64,000 nucleotides of DNA from assembly GCF_003143995.1 (NCBI RefSeq), contig NZ_QFWG01000002.1, forward strand, positions 1 through 64,000, read 5' to 3'. Shown here one piece after another: positions 17,441-24,490 of the stretch. The translations under genes and the position numbers were made by a program. Source of the DNA: Pseudoglutamicibacter cumminsii (GTDB lineage: Bacteria; Actinomycetota; Actinomycetes; Actinomycetales; Micrococcaceae). Each line of letters opens with the position of its first letter. Position 1 is the first letter of the stretch. The notes beneath the pieces are model-generated. The model was not told where the DNA came from. It did not search any database and saw nothing but the letters and a program-made list of their open reading frames with translations.

Positions 17441-18108
17441 GCCGTTTCGTGAAGTCGATGCGCCGCCTGCTGGTTGAGCTGCCGCTTCTGGTGTGGCTCG
17501 TGGTGGTGTGGTGCATCTTGTGGCAGTCGTTCGCATTCGCGAACATACTGTTTGGCCTGGCGCTTTCACTACTGATTGTGCGTGTTTTCCGGCTGCCGCC
17601 CGTCGTGCTTTCGGGGCGGTTCTCGCCGATCCGTGGGCTCGCGTTCATGGGCTGGTTTGTGGGCCAGATTGTGTCTGGTTCGCTCCAGGTCACGTGGGTT
17701 TCGTGGAGGCAAGGTAAGAATGTCACGAACGCGGTGGTTGAGGTTCCGTTGCGTACGCGTGATGACTTGCTGATGACCGCGGTGGGCCATGTGGCGTCGC
17801 TGATTCCGGGTTCGCTGGTGGTGGATGTGGACCGCCGCCATGGGACGTTGTACCTGCATGTTTTGGGAATCCGGAACACGGATGAGGCGAATAGGTTCCG
17901 CGCGGATGTTTTGGAGATTGAGCGGCGCCTGATTTATGTGATGGGTTCTCGTGAAGAGCTGGGGCTGTTGCGTAAAGAGGAGCTGCGGGTCGCGCGTGAG
18001 TTGGTTGCTGCTCGTCGAGAGGCTGATGGCTGGCATTCGGTAGACGCCGCGGTTGACGCTGAGCACGCTGTTGAAGCTGAACGCAGTGAGGGAGGTAGCG
18101 TCCGATGA
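17437..18108 (+). CDS. mnhE: Na+/H+ antiporter subunit E
   Basis: 223 residues; the GTG start overlaps the mnhD stop by 4 nt. The MnhE core (residues ~10-160) has two hydrophobic segments near the N-terminus and the conserved cytosolic stretch TAVGHVASLIPGSLVVDVDR followed by LYLHVLG. After about residue 165 comes an extra basic/acidic helix-like tail (LRVARELVAARREADGWHS, ending in AVEAERSEGGSVR). MnhE is required for assembly or activity of the Mrp complex. Family length is about 160, so the tail is an extension, as in mnhC. Confidence 0.9.
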   Translation: MSRFVKSMRRLLVELPLLVWLVVVWCILWQSFAFANILFGLALSLLIVRVFRLPPVVLSGRFSPIRGLAFMGWFVGQIVSGSLQVTWVSWRQGKNVTNAVVEVPLRTRDDLLMTAVGHVASLIPGSLVVDVDRRHGTLYLHVLGIRNTDEANRFRADVLEIERRLIYVMGSREELGLLRKEELRVARELVAARREADGWHSVDAAVDAEHAVEAERSEGGSVR

Positions 18109-18464
18109 TGTGGTGGGCTGAATACGGCTGGTTTGGCTTAGCCGCATTGGCGGCAGCGGTGGTGCTGGGTTTGGCTGCCGTGTTGACGGTGGTCCGGATT
18201 GTGCGTGGGCCGTCGCTTTTGGACCGGATTATCGCCTCGGATGTTTTGTTGGTGATTATTTCGTGCGGCTTGCTGATTTGGATGGCGGTGTCGAGTGACT
18301 TTTCGGCGTTGCCGATGGTTTTCTTGGCGTCGGTGATTGGTTTCTTGGGTTCGGTTACGGTCGCGAGGGTTACGGCCTCTTCTGCTGCTACTCAGATGCC
18401 GGTCGAGGGGACGGGCCCGGACTCCACCCATGGTGCGGGGACTGAGCGGGGTGATTCGGCGTGA
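18105..18464 (+). CDS. mnhF: Na+/H+ antiporter subunit F
   Basis: 119 residues; ATG overlaps the mnhE stop by 4 nt. Three hydrophobic helices are visible: LAALAAAVVLGLAAVLTVVR, then VLLVIISCGLLIWMAV and FLASVIGFLGSVTVARV. The RIVRGPSLLDRIIASDV segment between helices 1 and 2 is the family signature. It is a small membrane subunit of the Mrp complex. The last ~25 residues are hydrophilic. Confidence 0.9.
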   Translation: MMWWAEYGWFGLAALAAAVVLGLAAVLTVVRIVRGPSLLDRIIASDVLLVIISCGLLIWMAVSSDFSALPMVFLASVIGFLGSVTVARVTASSAATQMPVEGTGPDSTHGAGTERGDSA

Positions 18465-18892
18465 ACTGGACGTTGTTTTGGGATATCACCGCGGCTGTGT
18501 TGATGATCGGCGGTAGCCTGATGAGTTTGTCTGCGGCGATCGGTATGCTCAAGTTCCCTGACGTGCTGTCCCGTATGCACTCGGCTGCTAAGCCTCAGGT
18601 TTTGGGGCTTTTGATGATGCTGTGTGCCGTGGCGATCAAGACCACGGTGTGGCAAGCGATCCCGGTTTTGGCGTTGATCTGGATCATGATGCTTCTGACC
18701 AACCCGGTTTCTGCTCACATGGTGGGGCGTGCCGCGTACCGTTCTAAGCACCTCAAGCGGGCAACGCTGATCGAGGACGACCTCGAGGCGGTTGTGAAGG
18801 CCGCCGAGGACGCGGAGGACCACCGGACTCCGCGCGGTGAGGCCCTGCACCACCCGACTGCTGTGCAGGCTGAGGTCGATGGCCACCACTGA
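18461..18892 (+). CDS. mnhG: Na+/H+ antiporter subunit G
   Basis: 143 residues; GTG overlaps the mnhF stop by 4 nt. The conserved MnhG segment GMLKFPDVLSRMHSAAKPQV follows helix 1, with two further helices and the TNPVSAHMVGRAAYRS segment. It is the last subunit of the operon. The C-terminal ~40 residues are charged and extend past the typical end. Its stop overlaps the start of the next gene by 14 nt, so the amidohydrolase may be read from the same mRNA. Confidence 0.9.
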   Translation: MNWTLFWDITAAVLMIGGSLMSLSAAIGMLKFPDVLSRMHSAAKPQVLGLLMMLCAVAIKTTVWQAIPVLALIWIMMLLTNPVSAHMVGRAAYRSKHLKRATLIEDDLEAVVKAAEDAEDHRTPRGEALHHPTAVQAEVDGHH

Positions 18893-20117
18893 GCGCGCAA
18901 GGGCCATTCTGAGCGGGCTCGCGTCAACGCGCCCTCAGCGCGAAAAACTGTATAAGTTTTTCCACCAGAACCCTGAGCTATCCATGCAGGAGCACGTGAC
19001 CTCTGAGCGGATTCTGCAAGAGCTCGAAGCCACAGGTATTTCTGCCAACCGCGTCGGCGAAACCGGCGTGGTTGCGGTCATCGAAAACGGCGACGGCCCG
19101 GTCGTGGCGGCACGCGCGGACATCGATGCGTTGCCTGTCAAGGAAGTCTCGGGTAAGGATTACGCCTCCACAGCAACACAGGTTGATGACAAGACTGGCG
19201 CTGAGGTTCCGGTGGCACACGCGTGCGGGCATGACGTTCACCTCATGTCGCTTCTGAGTGCGCTGCAGGCATTCAGCGAAAACAAGGATCAGTGGTCCGG
19301 AACCTTCGTTGGGGTTTTCCAGCCCGCCGAGGAAACCGCTGAAGGTGCACGGGCGATGCTCGCGGCAGGCGTCGAGGAAGCAATGCCACGGCCCGATGTG
19401 TACCTCGGCCAGCATGTGCTCGCGAGCTTGCCTGGGGGTTACGTGGGGACTCGCCGCGGGCCGGTGCTCTCCTCTGCTTTCTCGGTCAAGGTCACGGTGC
19501 ACGGTAAAGGATCCCATGGCTCGATGCCGGAGCTCGGCGTGGATCCGGTTGTCTTGGCGTCCAGCATCGTGATGAGGCTTCAGACCGTCGTTTCGCGTGA
19601 AGTGGCGGCCAGCGAGACCGCTGTGGTGACTGTTGGTGCGATCCACGCGGGAACCAAGTCCAACATCATTGCTGATTCGGCCGAGCTGCTCATCAACACT
19701 CGTGCATACAGCAGCGAAGTGAGTGAGCACCTGAAAGAGGCGATCGAGCGCATCGTACGAGCAGAGTGCCTTGCCGCCCGCAGCCCGCACGAACCAGAGT
19801 TCACGTACTACGACCGCTACCCGCTGACCGACAACGACGCTCAAACGACTGACAGCGTCCGGGACGCTTTCGACGCCTACTTCGGTGATGAAGCCTGTGA
19901 CCTGGATGCGGTGCCTGCATCCGAGGATTTCTCCGTCATCCCTGACGAGTGGGGCGTTCCGTATACGTACTGGGGGCTCGGCGGCTTCGCTGATACGAGC
20001 ACCGCTGTTGGCAACCACAACCCGGCTTTCGCTCCCGACCTCCAACCGACTCTGGACCGTGGGGTTGAGGCGATCGTCGTAGCCGCGTGCGCATGGTTGG
20101 GGAGACGCGCTGAGTAG
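18879..20117 (+). CDS. M20-family (M20D) amidohydrolase
   Basis: 412 residues from ATG 18879. M20D metal-binding motifs are visible: AHACGHDVHLMSL, FQPAEETAEGARAML and GQHVLASLPGGYVG, with the dimerisation domain between residues ~190 and 300. Relatives hydrolyse N-acyl amino acids, hippurate or IAA-amino acid conjugates. The gene overlaps the end of mnhG by 14 nt, but no functional link to the antiporter is evident. A strong hairpin at 20133-20186 ends transcription. Confidence 0.88.
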   Translation: MATTERARAILSGLASTRPQREKLYKFFHQNPELSMQEHVTSERILQELEATGISANRVGETGVVAVIENGDGPVVAARADIDALPVKEVSGKDYASTATQVDDKTGAEVPVAHACGHDVHLMSLLSALQAFSENKDQWSGTFVGVFQPAEETAEGARAMLAAGVEEAMPRPDVYLGQHVLASLPGGYVGTRRGPVLSSAFSVKVTVHGKGSHGSMPELGVDPVVLASSIVMRLQTVVSREVAASETAVVTVGAIHAGTKSNIIADSAELLINTRAYSSEVSEHLKEAIERIVRAECLAARSPHEPEFTYYDRYPLTDNDAQTTDSVRDAFDAYFGDEACDLDAVPASEDFSVIPDEWGVPYTYWGLGGFADTSTAVGNHNPAFAPDLQPTLDRGVEAIVVAACAWLGRRAE

Positions 20118-20132
20118 GTGGCCATACATAGA

Positions 20133-20186
20133 ACTGCTCCCCACGAGTTGGCCGCTGTTGACACAGCGCAACTCACGGGGAGCAGT
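20133..20186. terminator. Terminator hairpin between the convergent amidohydrolase and DUF4235 genes
   Basis: ACTGCTCCCC-AC-GAGTTG pairs with CAACTC-AC-GGGGAGCAGT. The 16 paired bases are interrupted by a symmetrical AC/AC mismatch, with an 18-nt loop. Its position between two facing genes suggests a bidirectional role. There is no strong U-run. Confidence 0.65.
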
Positions 20187-20218
20187 CTAAGTTCGTCCGG
20201 GTTTCAGATCTCCGGGTT

Positions 20219-20488
20219 CTAGATCTCTTCCGGGTTGCTCTTGGAGCGCTTGGCGGCCTTCTTGGAGCCCTGCTCGATCGAGGTCTGGATCAACGCCATC
20301 ATGCCGGCGGAGATCGCGGCGAAGAGCGCAACACGGGTTGCGGAGGCTTCCTCGCGGGCTTCCTTGTTCTTCTTCGTCGGGGCATCGGCGCCGGTCACCT
20401 GGAGCCACACATTCTCCAGGACCTTGGAGCCGACGATTCCCGCAACGAGGGAAAAGATGGACGCGAAAATCTTGTTCAAAGCATTCAC
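20219..20488 (-). CDS. DUF4235 family small membrane protein
   Basis: 89 residues from GTG 20488 (VNALNKIFASIFSLVAGIVG). A DUF4235 signature, GSKVLENVWLQVTG, follows the first hydrophobic helix. A second hydrophobic stretch (RVALFAAISAGMMALIQTSI) and a Lys-rich end follow. This family is common in Actinobacteria and has no known function. I prefer this start to the GTG at 20497 because a TAGTGT -10 box (complement of 20496-20501) ends 7 nt upstream and no Shine-Dalgarno is present. Confidence 0.8.
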   Translation of the reverse strand: MNALNKIFASIFSLVAGIVGSKVLENVWLQVTGADAPTKKNKEAREEASATRVALFAAISAGMMALIQTSIEQGSKKAAKRSKSNPEEI

Positions 20489-20518
20489 AGGTTCCACACT
20501 ACAGTGTTTGTTTCATCG

Positions 20519-21517
20519 CTACAGCGTTTGTTCAAGAGTGTGGGAAAGAACCTCATGCAATTCAGGGTCCATCGACACCTCTACGCCATCCACATGTGAG
20601 ACCGGCCGGAGCATCCGAACCGAGCTCGCGAGCCACAAAGCATCGGCCGCGAGCAGGTCAGCGGGGCGCATCGGGACAGACTCGACCGCCCAGCCGTGAG
20701 CCTTCGCAGCCTCAGCGATCGCCGCGACCGTGGTGCCTGCGAGGCCGCCCGTTTCAACACCCGGGGTGCGCACCACAATCCGCCCAGGCTCTTCGGTGCT
20801 GCGGTATGCAGCAACCACGGAGGCCGTCAGTCCATCGAGTACGAGGCCGTCGCTCGTCACGAAGATCGCATCATCCGCGCCCTGGCTCTTGGCGTACGTC
20901 AACGCCGCGACATTCACCGCGTAGGAGAGCGTCTTCGCGCCGAGAAGTAGCCACGGGGCGCGCTGGGCCGCACCGGAATCGTAGCCGCGGTCCAGCGTCA
21001 GAACCTTGATCGGTTTAGGGTCCGGGTCCCGCGCCGGAACAGGGGAGAGGGTTACAAAACATGCAGCACCTGTGCCTGGGGCGCCGCGGGTGGCAACGCA
21101 ACGGATCGACGCCTCGGGTTCGCCGTCCGGCTCCGCCTCTTCGTGGCTTGCGTTGGAATCTGCGTCCTGTGCCAAGAACGCTTCCAAGCCCAGCGCGATC
21201 GCACGCTCCCACACGTCAGCCGGCGGAATCTCGAGCGCGAGAGCTTCAGCGGAACGCTCCATCCGCGCCAAGTGCTCACCCACAGAACGGATCCGCCCAC
21301 GCCTATACAACAACGTCTCGAACACGCCGTCCCCGCGCGTCACACCCGCATCATCGAGTCGCAACCACCCAGCCGCCGGATCAACGCAACGAGCAGACCA
21401 ACCCGCCGTCGCATCGGAAGCAACCGCCGCATCGGAAGCAACCGCCGCATCGGGCGCCGCAACATCGCGTTCAATCCACACGCCGACCATCGATCGAGGC
21501 GCATTCTGCCGAGCCAT
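20519..21517 (-). CDS. Class IV aminotransferase, probable aminodeoxychorismate lyase
   Basis: 332 residues from ATG 21517 (GGAGGGG upstream). It is a fold-type IV PLP enzyme. The Schiff-base lysine lies in LLLGAKTLSYAVNVAAL, and the N-terminal GVTRGDGVFETLLYRRGRI and C-terminal TSDGLVLDGLTASVVA segments are typical. Aminodeoxychorismate lyase (PabC, folate synthesis) is the best guess; D-amino acid or branched-chain aminotransferases are alternatives. Residues ~20-37 contain a tandem AVASDA repeat encoded by two identical 18-bp units plus a partial third copy, an in-frame repeat expansion in a loop before the conserved domain. Confidence 0.78.
   Translation of the reverse strand: MARQNAPRSMVGVWIERDVAAPDAAVASDAAVASDATAGWSARCVDPAAGWLRLDDAGVTRGDGVFETLLYRRGRIRSVGEHLARMERSAEALALEIPPADVWERAIALGLEAFLAQDADSNASHEEAEPDGEPEASIRCVATRGAPGTGAACFVTLSPVPARDPDPKPIKVLTLDRGYDSGAAQRAPWLLLGAKTLSYAVNVAALTYAKSQGADDAIFVTSDGLVLDGLTASVVAAYRSTEEPGRIVVRTPGVETGGLAGTTVAAIAEAAKAHGWAVESVPMRPADLLAADALWLASSVRMLRPVSHVDGVEVSMDPELHEVLSHTLEQTL
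21411..21458 (-). repeat. 18-bp tandem repeat inside the class IV aminotransferase gene
   Basis: Two identical copies of an 18-bp unit (GCATCGGAAGCAACCGCC on the plus strand, 21411-21428 and 21429-21446) and a partial third copy to 21458. The unit is a multiple of three and keeps the frame. Confidence 0.85.
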
Positions 21518-21688
21518 AACCCCTCCACGCTCTAAACCGTCACACAGACCGTCACAAACGCCTGTCACAAAGGTTCATTGAGTCACAGCGTACTCGCGGC
21601 AAAGCGCCGACAGATAAAGTTACAGGTATTGGTTTATTGCAACCTCGGGCGAATCGATGGTTGCCGGCGGACGTGAGAGGACACCTGG

Positions 21689-23167
21689 ATGGGCGATATC
21701 TGGCTCTTGCCAGCGAATTGGCCTGAATGGCTCACGTACTCGCTACTCACGGTGGATTTGCTGATCCGCATCGCGATGCTCGGCATTGTCCCGGGCGGGC
21801 GCCGCCCCACGACCGCGATGGCGTGGCTGCTTGCGATCTTCCTGTTGCCTTACGTGGGCCTCATCATTTTTTTGCTGTTCGGTTCGCACCGACTCAACAA
21901 GCCACGGCGTGAACGGCAAGAAGCAGTCAACCGGGAAATCATGAAGGCGGTGGGCCCGGATCCGCTCGATAAAGTTCCCGGTCACTTCCCGCGCTGGGTC
22001 ACGAGTGTTTCCGAGCTCAACCAGAACCTGACGGGTTATCCGCTCGCCGGCGGTAACCGATTCCGTTTCGATGCCGACTACAAGAACATCATGAAGACGA
22101 TGGCCGAGGACATCGACACGGCGACCGACTACGTGCACGTCGAGTTCTATATCGCGGGCGTTGATAAGGAATACACCGAGCCGGTGTTCCAAGCGCTTGA
22201 GCGGGCGTCGGTTCGCGGCGTCAAGGTGAGGTTCCTGTTCGACCAGATCGGTACCTGGCGTTTGCCTGGCTACCGGAAGATGAAAAAGCGCCTCACGAAA
22301 GCCGGCATCGAGTGGTATCGGATGCTGCCCATCGCGCCGTTCAAGTGGCGCTGGCGTCGCCCGGATCTACGCAACCACCGCAAGATCCTCGTGGTCGACG
22401 GCCGCATCGGCATGACGGGTTCGATCAACCTCATCGAACCGAGCTACCTGCGCCGTTCCGCGCACAAGCTCGGGCGCGAATGGATCGACATGATGGCCCG
22501 CATCGAAGGCCCCATGGTCGACCACCTGGACCTCGTTTTCGCAACCGACTGGTACCTTGAATCCGGTAATCAAGTGTTCGATCAGCTCCAGTTCTCCGAG
22601 CACGACCGCCCTGGCGATACGCTCGCTCAGATGATCCCTTCGGGCCCGGGTTACCCGCAGGAGAACAACTTGCGGATGTTCAACTCGCTCATCTATAACG
22701 CGAGAAGGCAGGTGCGCATCACGACGCCGTACCTGGTTCCCGATGATTCGTTGCTGTATTCGCTGACGACCGCGGCGCAGTCCGGGATTGACGTCGAACT
22801 GTATTTGTGCCGCGAAGGCGACAACAAGATCACCAACCACGCGCAACAGTCCTACTACGACACCTTGCTGGACGCCGGCGTGAAGATTTACCGGTACCCG
22901 TCCCCGGACGTTCTGCATTCCAAGTGCGTCACGGTCGATGACACGGTGGGGGTTTTCGGGTCGTCGAACATGGATATGCGTTCGTTCAGCCTCAACAACG
23001 AGATCACGATGTTGACCCTAGGTAGCGAATGCGTGGCCTCGCTCAACGCGATCATGGATTCGTATAAAGATAAGTCTGAGCTGTTGACGATGGAAGCGTG
23101 GGAAGCCCGCTCGCCAATGGCGAAGTGGTTGGATAACGTAGCGCGCCTCACTGCAGTCGTGCAGTAG
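21689..23167 (+). CDS. cls: Cardiolipin synthase
   Basis: 492 residues. Two N-terminal membrane helices (residues ~13-65) are followed by two phospholipase-D domains. Both HKD motifs are intact: HRKILVVDGRIGMTGSINL and HSKCVTVDDTVGVFGSSN, each HxKxxxxD plus the downstream Gly-Ser/Asn. It joins phosphatidylglycerol units into cardiolipin at the membrane. The upstream gap (21518-21688) contains four GTCACA direct repeats at 21539, 21551, 21564 and 21582. Confidence 0.93.
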   Translation: MGDIWLLPANWPEWLTYSLLTVDLLIRIAMLGIVPGGRRPTTAMAWLLAIFLLPYVGLIIFLLFGSHRLNKPRRERQEAVNREIMKAVGPDPLDKVPGHFPRWVTSVSELNQNLTGYPLAGGNRFRFDADYKNIMKTMAEDIDTATDYVHVEFYIAGVDKEYTEPVFQALERASVRGVKVRFLFDQIGTWRLPGYRKMKKRLTKAGIEWYRMLPIAPFKWRWRRPDLRNHRKILVVDGRIGMTGSINLIEPSYLRRSAHKLGREWIDMMARIEGPMVDHLDLVFATDWYLESGNQVFDQLQFSEHDRPGDTLAQMIPSGPGYPQENNLRMFNSLIYNARRQVRITTPYLVPDDSLLYSLTTAAQSGIDVELYLCREGDNKITNHAQQSYYDTLLDAGVKIYRYPSPDVLHSKCVTVDDTVGVFGSSNMDMRSFSLNNEITMLTLGSECVASLNAIMDSYKDKSELLTMEAWEARSPMAKWLDNVARLTAVVQ

Positions 23168-23175
23168 CGCGCTGA

Positions 23176-23745
23176 CTAAAGCTGTGCAGGAAGCGCTCCG
23201 ACCCAGACGCGGGCCCGGGCGAGCACGTCGCCGCTCCCGTTGTCGACGTTGATGCTGATGTCGTTGGGGCCGTCGCTTGCGGTGGGTAGTTGCTCTTCTT
23301 GTGCGGCCCAGGTGTCCCAGTGGGGTGCGTAGGTTGCGCCGTCACGGGCGAGGGCGCGGTTTTTGCGGGTCGCGGTGTCGAGGGTCAGGGTGAGAGTCCC
23401 GGCGAGGAACCGCCGGGCGGCAGGATGCCCGGCTCCGACGCCTTCGAGGATGATGACGTCCGCCGGCCCTAGCGTGCGTGGGGCGTCGTGGCGTGAGGTG
23501 TACCAGTTCCAGGGCGTCCAGGTGACGTGGCCGTCGCGTGCCAAGGCGGGCAGTAGTTGCTGTGTGTAGGTTTCGAGGCCCGTGTGGAGGCCGTGCCAGC
23601 CCGGGTAGAGCTCGTCGAGATGCAACACATCAACGCTGCGGCCCTGTGCTTGCAACCATTCGGCCAGCTCGAGGCTCAGGTGAGTTTTCCCGGTTCCTGA
23701 GCGGCCGTCGACCGCGATGATTACCGGCTTGCTTCGCGTACCCAT
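23176..23745 (-). CDS. P-loop kinase-like protein (uridine kinase/AAA family)
   Basis: 189 residues from ATG 23745 (MGTRSKPVIIAVDGRSGTGK). The Walker A VDGRSGTGKTHL is at residues ~12-23. VLHLDELYPGW resembles the substrate-binding aspartate region of uridine kinases, and DVIILEGVGAGHP fits the next strand. The phosphate acceptor is uncertain. The start overlaps the end of the upstream phosphatase gene by 25 nt, so the two are translationally linked. The longer frame to 23817 lies in the phosphatase and is not supported. Confidence 0.7.
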   Translation of the reverse strand: MGTRSKPVIIAVDGRSGTGKTHLSLELAEWLQAQGRSVDVLHLDELYPGWHGLHTGLETYTQQLLPALARDGHVTWTPWNWYTSRHDAPRTLGPADVIILEGVGAGHPAARRFLAGTLTLTLDTATRKNRALARDGATYAPHWDTWAAQEEQLPTASDGPNDISINVDNGSGDVLARARVWVGALPAQL

Positions 23746-24290
23746 TCGATGATCCCTGGGAGCGCCGCGGTGATTTGCTCGCGTGTGGTTTCGAAGTCGC
23801 TCATGTCGCCGTACCACGGGTCTGCCATGCGCAGGTTGGTTTCGGGCTGGTTAGCGGCGCCGGGTTCGAAGGAGCGCACCATGCGGATGCGGGCCGGGTT
23901 GATCTCGGCTGGCGCGAGGGTGCGGAGGGTTTCGATGTGGCGGACGTCCGCGGCGAGGAACAGGTCGGTCTGTGCCCAGTCGCCCGCGTTGAGTTGGCGG
24001 GCCACGTGGCCTTTCGCTGTGAGGCCGAGGTCGTTCAGTATGCGTTCGGTGCGTGGGTCGGCAGGGTTGCCGGCTTCTTCGTCGGACGTTCCGCACGAGT
24101 CGACGCGCACGTTGCTGATGCCTGCTTGGGCGAGCGCGTCTTGGAGCATGTAGTGCGCCATCGCTGAGCGGCAGATGTTGCCGGTGCAAACGAAGAGAAT
24201 CGTAAACGGTTCCTGGCCTTCACCAGAGGTGTGGTCCGCTTCAGCGTGCGAAGCCTGGTCCGCGGTGGTGGTTGAAGTGTTTTCCAGCAT
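23721..24290 (-). CDS. Low-molecular-weight protein-tyrosine phosphatase
   Basis: 189 residues. The P-loop FVCTGNICRSAMA (C35, R41 of the CX5R signature) and the catalytic acid in MADPWYGD are present. It dephosphorylates tyrosine residues on cytosolic proteins. A 30-residue hydrophilic extension precedes the core. The start ATG 24290 lies 6 nt after TACGCT (complement of 24297-24302). Its promoter region is shared with divergent dnaK, and one HAIR operator (24314-24334) is centred 34 nt upstream of this start, so HspR might also affect it. Confidence 0.9.
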   Translation of the reverse strand: MLENTSTTTADQASHAEADHTSGEGQEPFTILFVCTGNICRSAMAHYMLQDALAQAGISNVRVDSCGTSDEEAGNPADPRTERILNDLGLTAKGHVARQLNAGDWAQTDLFLAADVRHIETLRTLAPAEINPARIRMVRSFEPGAANQPETNLRMADPWYGDMSDFETTREQITAALPGIIEWVREASR

Positions 24291-24313
24291 GACTCCAGCG
24301 TAGCCAAATCAAA

Positions 24314-24334
24314 GTTGAGCGCTCTCGACTCAGG
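24314..24334. promoter_or_regulatory. HAIR operator 2 (HspR site) upstream of the dnaK promoter
   Basis: GTTGAGC-N7-ACTCAGG compared with the HAIR consensus CTTGAGT-N7-ACTCAAG: 11 of 14 positions match, with the correct spacer. It lies just upstream of the -35 box. Confidence 0.7.
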
Positions 24335-24339
24335 ATAAG

Positions 24340-24368
24340 TTGACAAGACTCGACTCATGTTACATACT
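24340..24368 (+). promoter_or_regulatory. dnaK promoter
   Basis: A perfect -35 TTGACA (24340-24345), a 17-nt spacer and -10 CATACT (24363-24368). The promoter is bracketed by two HAIR sites, the downstream one overlapping the -10 and start region. This fits heat-inducible transcription repressed by HspR. Confidence 0.75.
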
Positions 24369-24387
24369 TGAGTACAGATGGCTCAGG
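24367..24387. promoter_or_regulatory. HAIR operator 1 (HspR site) at the dnaK transcription start
   Basis: CTTGAGT-ACAGATG-GCTCAGG: the left half is perfect and the right half matches 5 of 7. Repressor binding here would block RNA polymerase directly. A GGCTGTTC/GAACGGCC stem at 24455-24473 lies farther down the leader, before the ribosome-binding site. Confidence 0.75.
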
Positions 24388-24490
24388 TTTGGAGATCCGA
24401 TCGCTGGATCGATCGCCATGGAATCCAAGCGTTGAGTCGAATAGGCAACTGAAGGGCTGTTCGTTGAACGGCCGAAAGTGAGGAATTCAT

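Noticed and set aside
15785-17569. 594-codon antisense frame opposite mnhD
   Set aside because: Extreme Arg/His/Gln content with no hydrophobic cores and no ribosome-binding site; it mirrors mnhD. Third-position GC bias produces it.
12000-18892. Apparent absence of mnhB in the Mrp operon
   Set aside because: The MnhB domain is fused to the end of MnhA (about residues 840-985), as is common in Actinobacteria. Nothing is missing.
20519-21568. Start at 21568 for the class IV aminotransferase
   Set aside because: The added residues (MTGVCDGLCDGLERGG) have no homology-like character. ATG 21517 has a GGAGGGG site.
24455-24473. Small GGCTGTTC/GAACGGCC stem in the dnaK leader
   Set aside because: Seen, but short and just before the ribosome-binding site. 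It might be an RNA thermometer, but the stem is too short to argue; noted with the operator entry only.
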